Origin: Angiostrongylus vasorum
Taxonomy: Eukaryota > Nematoda > Chromadorea > Rhabditida > Metastrongylidae
DNA length: 64,000 nt
Reading direction: 5' to 3'
Assembly: GCA_018806985.1 (NCBI GenBank)
Contig: JADANN010000347.1
Coordinates: 124,001 to 188,000, forward strand
The notes under the pieces are model-generated. The model did not search any database. It had not been told where the DNA came from and worked only from the letters and a program-made list of their open reading frames with translations. The position numbers and the translations under genes were made by a program. Shown here piece by piece: positions 23,285 to 35,300 of the stretch (position 1 is its first letter; every line of letters starts with the position of its first letter).

Positions 23285-23560
23285 GTTTAGTTCAACGGTT
23301 AGATTTGCCCTGCGATACACACGTGGTCTGTGGTTCGATCGCTCTCTCAGGGCCCACTAACCCATCCATTCCGTCGGGGTTGGCAAATAGGTACTAGGCT
23401 TGTCTGGGAGGACAGCAGCACTGAACTGATACATCGATAGGCTACCGCTTTTTCCATGCATGGGCCAGATATCTATTGAGTAACCTCTAGCGATGCTCAA
23501 TGAAATCGAATACATGGCTCATCCCTCAGGGATTGATGAACGCCGGATGCTTTATCTTTT
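23285..23560 (+). repeat. Family B SINE, diverged
   Basis: Head GTGTTTAGTTCAACGGTTAG and GTGGTTCGATCGCTC (B-box position); body CGGGGTTGGCAAATAGGTAC and GGGAGGACAGCAGCACT; end TCAGGGATTGATGAACGCCG. It lies about 0.4 kb upstream of the first sure APC1 exon. Confidence 0.82.
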
Positions 23561-23925
23561 ATCTTATACACATATTCATGTATATGGGCGTGCTTGTGTT
23601 TGATGTGGATTGTAAGCTTTCTCCAAAAGCAGTATGAGTGATGAGGCTCGGGCGGTAAATGTGAACTCACATCTTTCGAGCAACTCCAGAATCAAGGCTA
23701 GTACCCGATCAAGTTGTTTTATTATTAACAGAACTACAGGTGAATAGGTGGCAGGTACAATATTTGCTTCACTCTCACTTTTTGTAGGATGAAGGTAACC
23801 TTGGTCTTCATCGTGTCGAGTATGGGATCTTGTAACTAAGGAAACACTGGTTTGAGAGACCATTTTCGTTAATCCACTTATTCATCCATACTGCCTGCCT
23901 TACAATACTTCAGGACTCGTTTCAG

Positions 23926-26900
23926 TTACTTTTCTGCCAACAAAACTGCGTCGGTGGTCCGCCTGTGTATGCACTAGCAGTCGATGGTGAAGTAACGCTT
24001 TCATTAGGAACTGGTAGATTGCTGCTACGACATAGCGTTCCCTTTAGTATTAGACAGGTACGTCTGTTCAGCTGTGCTAAGCTTTGAAATTTACTGGTTT
24101 AACTTTGTTCCGTTAGGTATTCGGTGTTTATTTTCGGTCTTTGGTTCCCGAGATTTTGAATATGCGACTACGAGAGCTCTCAAATTGTCTTAAGGAGAAT
24201 GTTTACTCCAATTGCAAGGGGTTTTCTAAAGCAGCCATTCTTTATATAAAACACTGTTAAGAGACCTTCTGTTTCCAATAACTTCTATGTTTGATGACCT
24301 GAATATTATGAAATATGTTCGTTGAATGCATTCGTAAATGGTTTTGACTACTTAGCAAATAATGACTTTAAAATCCTCCCTCTACAATATTTACTGGTTA
24401 TAACTATATGAGAGAACGACGTTTTGAACTGTCGCACTTTTTTCATCTATTACTTTAACTATAAATGAGTTTTTTTCCTTGAGTGTTATTGACTTTTCTA
24501 TCTGTTTGTGAGACACAGGAACAGTTTTGCTTAAGTAATGCTCCATCACAAGGTTAAAACTATAATAGATATCTATGAATCGTGGTCAATAGTTTAATGG
24601 TTTGAATGGTCGGGAACCGCTTTTGTACCCAGTTCTTAGCAGTGGAATTTAAGCGTTCACTTGCTAAACTTGAAAGCAGCGTACTGTTGCCTTAACATAT
24701 TTCTTATCCTACTTAGCTGTTGGGCGCATGTAGCGCAGTGGTGGAGCACATGGGATCGATCACCGCGCCTAAGGCTCACCAGGCCTTCTGTACCTCAGAG
24801 GTCGACAGATTAGTACCAGACTTCGCTGGGAGGATGGCAGTGCTGATTCGATTCCCCGGTAGCCACCGCGAGTCATCTGTACACCAAAAGAGGAATTCAA
24901 TCAACTCTAACGATGGTTAATGAAGTCGACTGCATGGCACATCCCCCAGCGATTGATCAGCGCTGAGAGCTTTATCCTTTTTATCCTTTTTACACCTAGC
25001 TGTTCATATTTTGTTATTTCACACCTAGCAATTTTAGCAATGTCCTTTGACCCAGCTTAAATGTTCAAAATATTCAGAGGGAGTTCATAGTGAAAGGGCT
25101 TTATGTGAAGTAGAAACTTAAAAAAATCCTTTTAGTTACATATTTACGAAGTAGAGCAATTCCTCCTCCATACATAAAATTGCGTTGATCATTCCACATG
25201 TTGGTGGTCTTGCAAATTCTTGATTCTTGTTTAGTTGCTGTGGGTCGTATTTCCACCGTCGAAGAGCGAAATAGAAACTGCTTGTACGCAGGAATTCTTC
25301 TGTTTGGTCGGCACACGTGATTTGATGTTCATCGCTGTTAATGACTCTCATCCGCTCGGATACCGACTACAGTTTGATGTGAGTATACCTTTTTCATAGG
25401 AAAAAAATTATCGGAAGACCAACCATATGTTGGCTTTGTAAGATTAAGCAGTTGAGATATGCGTACCTCTTTAAAATACTTTCAATCCAGACATATTTCA
25501 CCTGATTGAACTTCGATCTTTAAAGATTCGTGCTGTCCATGTTACGAAGTTTGGCCTTCTCGTTGAGCGTGACATATCTTCACGGGACACCTCCGCAAGT
25601 CAAGAACTAGTAGCATTATATTCTCTTTCGCATCCGTTGAATGAGTTACTGGCTGTGATATTCAAGCCAAGAGGTAATTTGACGTGATTTCCTCGTAGAC
25701 TACCTATATCACTTCGCACTCTGTGAGTCATCGAGTTACTACTGGTGGGCATAGGTCCTCGTCCCTATCCCACGACATAGTTTCCCAGAGGACCTTGGGT
25801 AGCTTTCAAGTTCTTTGGCAAAATATTACACATAAGCAGCTCGTCTTGCATTCCTTGAATGGATGTGGAGCTCATCTATCTCCACTTACACCGTTCTCTG
25901 GACCAACAGGCTAGGCGACTAGAGATCTTTCTGGTATCCACTTATGTTACTCGATGATTGATGGGATTGCAGCTTATAAGTATATACATATAATCTATGC
26001 ATGTGTATATGCTCGTATGTACGCATTCATGTGTGTATGCACATGTATTCTTGTATATGTATACATATGTATCCATATATTGTATATATACGCGTATATA
26101 TATGTATATATACATATGTAAGTATACGTGTGTGTATATACGTATATACATATGCATATATCCATGTATGTGTACATCTATGTGCTCGTAAGTAGTGTAT
26201 TGTGATCTGAGCGATCAGCTTTAGAAACTATGTTACAGATTCTTTAACAGAATGGTTATTCTGTTGGGAAAAGTACAGGTATTCGATTGTTGGAGCGGAG
26301 GAAGATTGTCTGTTGGTCTTCGATCATTCAAATGAGGTTTATCACTATAATAGTTATCCTAAAAATTAACCATTTGTTGTATAAGTGCTCATGTATTTAT
26401 TGGGTTAAGAATCCCATGCTTTTTAAAAAATTTTTGCACTCTACGGTTCCTTCAGATGCATTGTTTACTACGAATACGTATCACTTCGGAATATGAAGTT
26501 CGATCGGCTATAGAACTGTTGGAAAAACGTCGTGCGGAGGTGAGCTCGACACAAGGAACGCCACTCTTCCATCTAGAGAGTACCCCAATCAGTGCTCAGC
26601 GTTTACAAGGTAAACTGTAGAACTCACTAGCTAATTTGCAAGCGATCTGTGTTTGTGATAGAACTGCAACGTTTTCAGAAAATGACCGAGGTAGGACTGA
26701 GTTATCTTTTCACCTTCAAACATTGCGAATGAGCTGCTTCTACTTGTTTGGGCGTTCTAGTAGAACGTAATTTCAATTGGTGTGTTGGACTGACTGATTT
26801 GCGACTCCTGTTCCACGCAAGCCTTCATTTGGAGATTCGCCTCCGGTTGCTCGTGAAATGATAACCAGAGTTAACTCGGCGATCCCCCACTCATCCGACG

Positions 26901-29900
26901 AATGGTTTGCGGCAAAATGACTTAAGCCTTGCTGGCGCTTATTAGATTTCTAAATGAATACCTATACAGATCATACTTTCTGCCATTTTTTTAATGACTG
27001 GAAAATTCGATGCTGGTCAATCTGGTTTAGGTGTGCTGTCACATTGTGAGACTATCTCATCTTATTTATAAGTGAATGCGATTACGAATTGGTTGGTTAT
27101 AATTAATAATTGGTGGTAGAGTTGTCTTTATGGCACCTACAGTAGATACCTAGCCACTGGGTTATACCTCTGTCCGTTCGTCAGCACTTAGTAAGGAGAT
27201 TAGGGAAATTAAATCATGAAATTTCAAGTCAAAATCCTAAATTCAGCTTTTCACATGACTGGCAAATTTAATTATTTAAGTGAAGTTGAGTGTTTTGTTG
27301 GTTTTCTTTAGATCTGCCTCCTTGGCCAGTGCTCGAAATTATTTTGAATTGCATGAAATATCTCTTTCGATTTTCTCCAATTCTACTTCTTTAAATTAGA
27401 TTTTTGAATGTAAATTGTACTTCCTAGAAATAGGTAGTTGATGGCTTCTTCAGAAACTGGAAGTTGAAATTCAGTTGTACTGTAGTTTACCTACAGTTGA
27501 TGGGTACTTAATTCATTTGTTCACACCAGCCAAATATTGTCATTTTAGCGTGCAGCGCAGTCTGGTCTATTAACTGTAGGTACAGAGTGATTAGAAGGGA
27601 TCTGTTTATGAAAAGTTTCATTGCTGTTAAGCCTTTTAATTGCTGAGCACATTGCTATTAAGCCTATTTGACAGCCTACTTGTAATAGTTACTAAGGTGA
27701 GGTGTGTTATGTGGTGTTCGCGGCTCAGTTGATCAGCGTTGCTGGAACGGGATTGATGTGGATGTTTAAAGAAATCCCATCACGGATCCTCCAAGCGTGC
27801 TAAGCTGATATATACTGTGCAGCCCACACCTTTGCCAATCAACGCTAATGAAGCGCCGATTGTTCTTCTGTTAAGTCTGTTTTCATTATCGGTCATGAAA
27901 TGGATCATACGATGGTTCTTATAGAACTGTTATTCTATTAGTGTTTTCCTACTGTATAGCTATGATATTTTCCAGACATTGTTCCTGTTGGGAGTTGATC
28001 CTATAAAATGTCAACTATTCAAAGTGGGAAGCAGACGAATTTGGATTAAATTTCCTTGAAGCCTATCCTGTTTTATCCTATCCATTATCATTATCCTCTG
28101 AAATGAACCGAGTAATAGCTTTGAAGGATGTGGTCCAGTCAAATGAAAGTTGTAAAGTGGAGATTGAATGGAGAGCAGTTGTTATGCTAGACAGGTTAAA
28201 TTTTTTTGGTTACTAGATGTTGATGGAACACTGCCAGCGGTCGAGAGCATGAGTTCTCCTTCAACGTTGTCTAGCGCTTCCAAAAAGAAGGGTAGTTCTG
28301 GATATCCGCAGTAGTGAACCCTTGGTGTCTTTAATCATGAGAACTGCACAATTTCCCTAGCCCAGGTATAATGCCCTTTCGAAAATATGTTTTTATACGG
28401 ATGACCAATAACTCGCTTACAATTTGTAGTTTCTAGCTCTTTAGTGATTAGCTGTTGCCCATGCATGCTGTCCTCTCCAGTTTTTTTTTAATGGGGAAAG
28501 TCTGATGAAACTTTTCTCCAGCAGCAGTGTTGCGTTGTGCTACGAGTGATATGCAAACGAAAAGGCGTGCGTAGAACTCTGTTCTTGACTCTGTGTGTCG
28601 ATAGACTTCCAGCACTTGTATTAGTGGGTCAGTGAATCCCAACAACAATCTTCCGGCTGTTTTTAGGTTATATCCAATACTATTGCTCTCCATTACTACT
28701 TGAAGCTGTTTTGAAGAAGCGTTTTAGACCCACTTTCAAACGTTTTGAGCTTATGAATTGTGTTTTATTTCTTTATATTTCTTCTTCTTGAGAGCAATTC
28801 GTGCTATGATTGCAAAAAAATTCGGTGTCTTGCTATTCAGTATTCCATCGTTGGTTCAAATGGATGAGACAAAGACATTTAGAACTTTCCTGATTTCTCA
28901 GATGATATATAGGACATAAGTATGAGTTTTTTTTTCGTATCATGAAGGGAATTCATGCGTCCTTGTTTTTGTTTACAGGTTCTGGTGCTTCTATAAATAC
29001 GGGACGAATTCATACTGGCTCAGGTACAGTCGGAAGTGGGCCGCTAATTCGCTCAGTTCATACGCGTTCAATGACAGCTCGTATGGCAAGAACTCGCTCC
29101 TTCCCGCATCCACCCCATGCGCCACCGACTGATAGTCCGGCGCTCTCGATCTTTTCTCCTATGTAGGTAGTGAAACAATTAGGTTTAAAGAACCACTTTT
29201 TTCTCATTAGTCCTGAAAATAGCTTTTTTGCATGGAACATTGATGAAGCGTGGGATTTGGTTGTCATTAATTTTTAGGTATGATGGGAACCGTTTCTATT
29301 TTCCTGAGATCATATTTGGAATGTAGTTGAAAATCTTATTTCCTTTCATAGGCCGTACAGAAGCAACGTTTATTCGGCGAAGTATTTGTTGTTTGTTCCT
29401 ACTAAAGCACTAACTAACCAGAGTTTAAAAAGTAGTGTAAAACAAGGACTAGCTACGATTACTAATAGAGGAGCAGACGGTTATTGCCAAAAGTACTCGG
29501 TTCTGTAACAGTTGAAAACTAAGTAATTTCTGACTTAGGTGGTTAATATCGGTTACAAACATTACCATTTTGCCTAGCTGCAAGACAGGCGAAACGAAGG
29601 ACCCGCATGATGTGGTAATGAACGCGTTAGCCCCCTTAAAAAGGTAACAGCGCGTTCGTTTCCCACTGCAGACACCTGCGGTCCGGAATTTTGCAAATAT
29701 CAGCATCGTTATGGTTGTATGAAACGTTACCATTACTCATGAGTTGCTTATGTCGTGGACAATTGTCACATAAAAAAACGTAAACCATATTTCGTTACAT
29801 ATTTAGGTCCCTCGGCCAACACTCTGAAGCGGCAAACACTACAACTTCACAATTATGTGATCCGGTCCATCAAACAATTACACCAAAGTATGTTCGCTAG

Positions 29901-32379
29901 TACCAGATGCATTTGGCTAACATATCACTTTAGTGTAGAATCATTTATTTTGCCGTTTTGATGAAGAAGTAACCCTTGCTACTCTGCTGCTTCTGCTATA
30001 GTGCTTTTAGTGTTGGTTGGGTTTTCGGATGAAAATACTATACACCTCAGTTTGGATATTGTCAGAAGGGGACCACTCGATTTAGCAGGTCGCAGTTTGA
30101 AATTAGGGAAAACGGACTTTTCATGGTGAAACGATGAACTAAGAAGGACTGAGTTACGTAAAATATTGTTGATTCACCTACCAGCGTTTTACTGCCACAT
30201 CGTTGGCTGGGAGGTGTTCCCGAGCATCGGCTCGCGGTGAGATATACAGCTGGCGATTGATCCCCACTCCCCAGCGGGGTCTCCCATGCTGAGAAGGAGT
30301 CCGGCGTTTCCATGAGGAAGCTCAACTAAGAGTGATCCAATACCAGGATCCACCACCATCCTGGTATCAAACTAGTCGCACGGTGGCAAATCTCCCTCTG
30401 GTTTACAAGCGGTTGCCTGTGGTGGTGACGACCTAGGGCAGACTTTGTCCAGGCTGACCTCGGGATTCCAGGGAACCACGGTGGCTAAATCAGCAGAACT
30501 AAAAAATGGGAGTTATGCTGGGACCCACACAATCAGTGGAGACGGACGTTCTAGATATCCAAGTAACCAAGTTGTTGATTCCAATATGACATATCGGCGA
30601 GAAGTTTTCCTAATGCCTTAAGAGGAAAGTGCGATTATACTTTATTGCATTCTGAACGTTTTGATCCGTACACAATGAATGTCTTAATGTAGGACTTCAC
30701 AGTATTTTTAAGTCTTCTGTTGTATCTCGAACGGTATTTTAGGATGCAGGTATTCAGTCGCGAACTTCAGCGCCAACCCGATTTTGACCTTTTGTTAGCC
30801 GAATTGTGCCTTGATCATATTTGGGCAGAGCCATCAAAAAGAGATGCCAGCGGGGAAATCGCTAGCAAGGTATTTTTTAGTTACTTTTTTAGTTGTCTTT
30901 ACAGTTACTATTTCAATTCAATGAAGTAATGTACCACCGGACATGAATTAATGCACGTGTTTTAACCACATTGTTTCCTTCTTACAGATGTTTCTTTCGC
31001 ACAACGTGCTCTCGCAAGATTTTCTGAATTTTTTTCTTGGAGATGTCGGTCAGTTACGATCTATTAGAGTCGTACGCACCGTTGGGAACATCACAACGTC
31101 GGGAACATTAGGTTTTGTCCCATGCCGCGAAGCTGTTGGGATCAGAGTATGTTGCTAATTTAATTGCAGAATTCACCTAAATTGTCATAGTTTTTCTGCT
31201 AGAGAAGTCGTTGCTTTTTTTTTGGGTGTCCCTAGTTCGCAATTACCATGTGCTATCATCTCTTGCTCTTTAGAATGGCGACCTAACAGTTGTATTGGAG
31301 ATGGATAATTCGATCGGGCTGTACTCCGGACAGATAAAGTGCGCCGTTGCAGTTATTCCCAGAGTAAGATATGATTAAGCGCCTCTATTTATGTTTTTAC
31401 TAGGGCCATTCATTAAAGGAGTGCTTAACTCATCTCTGTAATGTTAGGGTAACGTGTAGAATCGGTAATTTTCATGAAATTTCCAGTTCACCATATCTCC
31501 ATCAATGTCGCTGATCTCAGCTGACAGCTTATCATTTGTCGTACAGTACGGAAGCCAACTTACTAAGATTAAAGTTCCGCCACTATTTGACAATTCATTA
31601 GGTAAGTGTTTTTGATTTTTTACTACAAGCTAACTTGGTATATTGTGGATGGTTTATTGAAAGTATTTCTTCATACTTGGATACTTGGACGGCCCATCCT
31701 CACTGGTTTTGTCGGCCCCAGCATAATCTCCATTTTTCGGAGATTTGCTGGTTAAGCCATTGTATTTCCCTGGAATTGCGAGATCAGCCTGGCCAAAGTC
31801 TGCCCTAGGTCTTCACCACTACAGGCTGTCGCAGCCCTTGTGGATCAGAGGAATATTTGCCACCATGCGACTTTGACAGCAGGACGGTGGTGGGTCCTGG
31901 TATTGATTTAATCTTAGTTAGGTTTCATGATGGAAATGCCGGATTCCTTCTCAGCTTAGGGGACTCTGCTAGGGAATGAATCCCCCGCTGTAGACCACAG
32001 CCCGACACCTCGGAACACCTCCCAGCCACTATGAAGCGGTAAATCGCTGGAAGGATATTTCTTTGTATGTTCTTTAATTCAAAACAGTTCGCTGTACCTA
32101 ACTCAGTTTTTGGTGTGATTGTGCAGCACTAGTACTGAAGTGTTCAGTAAGAAAGAATATGCTTAGTTTACAGCTCGTGACGTCCTCACAGCAGTGGTAG
32201 ATGTACTACCACGGGAAAAAGCCATGCATCTGATGTTAGATTGGAGGGTGCGTAGCCGTAATTGTGGAAATGATCTCGATACCGCTGTATCGGAGCGGCA
32301 GTTGCATTCTGTGCTACGTTTTCTGCTTAAGCAATGTGGAGTATCAATTGGCCACCATGACAAACTACCATGGCGAAAG
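23926..32379 (+). CDS. ANAPC1: APC1 segment 1: N-terminal beta-propeller exons
   Basis: Exons: 23926-24057 (or from 23914), 25235-25378, 25526-25673, 26456-26609, 28217-28291, 28979-29162, 30743-30869, 30988-31146, 31274-31363, 31487-31601, 32174-32379. Landmarks: [33 protein letters not shown] and [15 protein letters not shown], matching the human KYGLLFER and LHPLDEI blocks; a Ser/Arg/Pro-rich loop ([19 protein letters not shown]) at the place of the human phospho-regulated disordered loop; [12 protein letters not shown]; and [17 protein letters not shown], which ends the propeller. An exon covering the blade before 26456 is missing: phase 1 ends at 25673 and phase 0 starts at 26456. The join 31601 to 32174 is in phase and skips a stretch that is longer in human. 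Confidence 0.85.
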
Positions 32380-35300
32380 GTGTGTAAGTGTTCTCGCAAA
32401 CCGTATAGAACTGTGCATTGGTGAAATCACGAGCATTGTACATTTATGATCGATGATCTGTTTCTGTGCAAAATTCCCACTTTGCGTCGTTTTTCTTGTT
32501 CAGCAATCGCGAGATTGTTAAACAGCGTACATTTACTTTCATGGAAAAACACAGTACAATACAACAGTAGCTGACGTTTCGGCAGTATCGCCTTGTTTTT
32601 CTGTGGAACTAAATGTATGCTGTTTAACAACCTGGCGATTGCTGAACAAGAAAACGACGCATTCATATTCCACTACCGATGTCTGTAGAAAGTCGGTCCT
32701 GGGAACTGTTACAAGATTGCCACTTTGTTTCAGATCCAACACAAAAGTGACGATAGTGAAGTTGACGCCAAACAAAGGCGCCCAAAAGCTTCAGCCGAGA
32801 AGGTATGCTTAGATAAAGGAATTGTATATTAGGCTGCTAGAAAATTGAATGCGGGTTTTCATCTTTTTTTTCATTTAGAATGCATTTCAGTAAAGCTTTA
32901 GATTTAAGATTTTATCAGAGAATTGACCGATCACTTGAATCAAGCCTTCCACAAATTAAATGTTTTTAACCTAGTACTGGAGTGGCGCCGAGTCAAACAG
33001 TTTACGTGCCAATTTGGGTCGAAGGATTGCGAATGTTTGCTCCTGGAGATAATTCTAGGTTCTTGGAAAAAAGTAGAAAATGGATGGGGTTTTTTCCCGG
33101 TTCATACGGTCTTTTGAATCGTTTCCAACCGGCGACCGTTCTGCTGCCAGCGAGGTGTTGAGACCGCCTATGGTTGAATACTCTCATGAAAAAGACAGAG
33201 CTAAACACATTTCGATCGCTATTATGTTGACGATAGTTCGCGCAAACGTTCACATTGATTTTCGCTTCACCTGAAAGCAGTTCGAATGCAACATACAACA
33301 CCTGTGTCATCTGTAGATTTTGCGGGAGTTAGATTTGATCATATTTGGTTTGACGACCGTACTTTCCGTAGTGATACTTGATACTTGATACTAGAATGGC
33401 CCAATTTCACTAGTTGTACGGGCATGATCACTTTCCTAGTAACCTTAGTATTGCTCCCGTTTTCCTCATAAATCGTTATAAATCCGCAAAATCAGTAGCA
33501 TTTCCACTGAGCACTCTTTTTCTTTTTAGAGCTTCGAAAGGTTATACTTACATGAAAGTTTCAGAGTTTTTCTTACATTCACAAAAACCTATACGTTTCA
33601 ATTTCAGTCGCCTATAAAAGGTTTTTGCATGTTGTCGTTGCACTATTATGTACGATTTGTAGCATTTCGTCTACGAGATTGACGAATGAGAAGACCGGCG
33701 ACATGTTTCATGACAATACAGTACTTTTAAGAAAGCTAAATACGTAGAAATGTCAAATATTTTTTATAACTTGTAAGCGGTTGGTGAGGGTGTTGTACTT
33801 TCCTGGTACTGTTGCAATTGCGGATCCTTATGTAGTGTGGATTCACTTTTTAGCTTTCAGAACTGGAACCGCCTGCTCAGCTTTGGAGAAGGAATTCTGC
33901 AGAAACGGGCAAAGAAGAAAATAAAGCCTGAAAATTCCGTCGCAGATGTCGCTGTCACGATTGATTCAGCTGCAGTTTTGTATGCACAAGCATATGCAGT
34001 TATTGGTGCTATCCATGGTGTATTTGAAGAATGGTCCTTGGACTGCGGCTTGTTCCATGTTAAGTCAGAAGTAGTTTATTATCTCCATGCGGCAGCAAGG
34101 CACGTTTATAACGCTAAAACATTTTTTTCTTATCACAATAATTACTTTTTATTTGGTGCCTAGCACAGTTTCTCACAGCTGGGTATTATGTTAAGTTCAA
34201 CCTCAGTGATGCTGAGATATTTGCAAAACTCCGGACCCCAAGTGTCTACGGTTGGGAACGAACGCGCTATTGTCCTTTCCGGGGAGTAGCGCGCTCACCA
34301 CTACACCATGGGAGTCCTACGTTTCGCCAGTCCCTGAGCTAGTTTTTCTATCTACCAGTGCCATCACCAGTTACCCGTCAGCGGAATCTACTCTCTTCAT
34401 CAGTTGTAGTTCTATTGCCTCAGTATATCCTTTCAGCGTTTTCGGTTTAACGTCATACTGTTCGCAATACAGCACTGAATTTCCGGATTGTGCAGATTGT
34501 GTTTACCATGTTCAACGCGTCGATGGTTTAGGTGAAATTTCAATCGGTTCTCAAATTCGATTTTAGATTATCAGATTATTCATCTTTGAGCTATTCTCAA
34601 CAAATCTAAGTGGTTTCCAAGAGATATACTTTATTTAATATTGGAAGGTATTTCATTCAGAAATAGATGTTCTGCCGTCACCAATCGGTCATCCAACACG
34701 CAACTTCTCGGTGGATTATCCATTTTCACTGTGGAGAACAGTGGCCGAGATTTTGCAGCCACACCTCACACATTCGCTGACAGGTAGTAGCAGTAAAGTA
34801 GCAAGATTACTTACTGGTGAGTTGAATTACGCTTAACGTGTTGCCTAGGCCGTCCAAGTGTCCATGTAAGTAGTAGTAGTAAGTGGTATCGAGCAATAAG
34901 TATAGTACTAAGTAGGTAGGTAGTATCCAAGTATAGACGGGACGTCCAAGTGTCCTATTAAGGATGTTGCCTGTGGTTAACTATTCTACTGTTGTAAAGA
35001 AAAGGTAGAGATTTTTAGATTTAGATTCCCATAATGTTCTAATCCATAACGAACGCATAATCTTACAAATCCGGGTCAAGTCAGCGTAATCGTTTGACGG
35101 AGAGTACATCATTTATATATAAGTAACCCCGTATCTCTGTCTTCATGTCAAGTCCACATTAAGTCCTCAACAAAGTAATAAATAAATCGCAAGTATAGCA
35201 TAATATGGAGCAGTTTTAAGAACTTCAATCTCCTTCCTTTGTAGTACTTAGTGTTGGTCTCGGAACTGGCAGAATGGCTCTCATGATTGATGTGCACCGG

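Noticed and set aside
23576..23863. 95-codon minus-strand ORF just upstream of APC1, and a plus-strand ATG frame (MSDEARAVNV...) at 23634 on the opposite strand
   Set aside because: Both have a plausible donor, but neither leads to a recognisable protein. The plus-strand frame cannot be joined in phase to the first APC1 exon without a stop. Kept out of the gene models.
25995..26195. Four overlapping ORFs rich in Tyr, Ile, Cys and His
   Set aside because: Products of the alternating TA/TG microsatellite.
29350..29400. Possible mini-exon after TTTCATAG ([15 protein letters not shown])
   Set aside because: Phase would allow it to follow 29162, but no good donor was seen and the direct join 29162 to 30743 is also in phase. 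Too weak to include.
32917..33117. Open frame after a CAG ([18 protein letters not shown]), considered as an APC1 exon
   Set aside because: It needs phase 2, but the previous exon ends in phase 0. The next exon (33861, NWNRLL) joins directly in phase 0 and matches the human WEYLL region.
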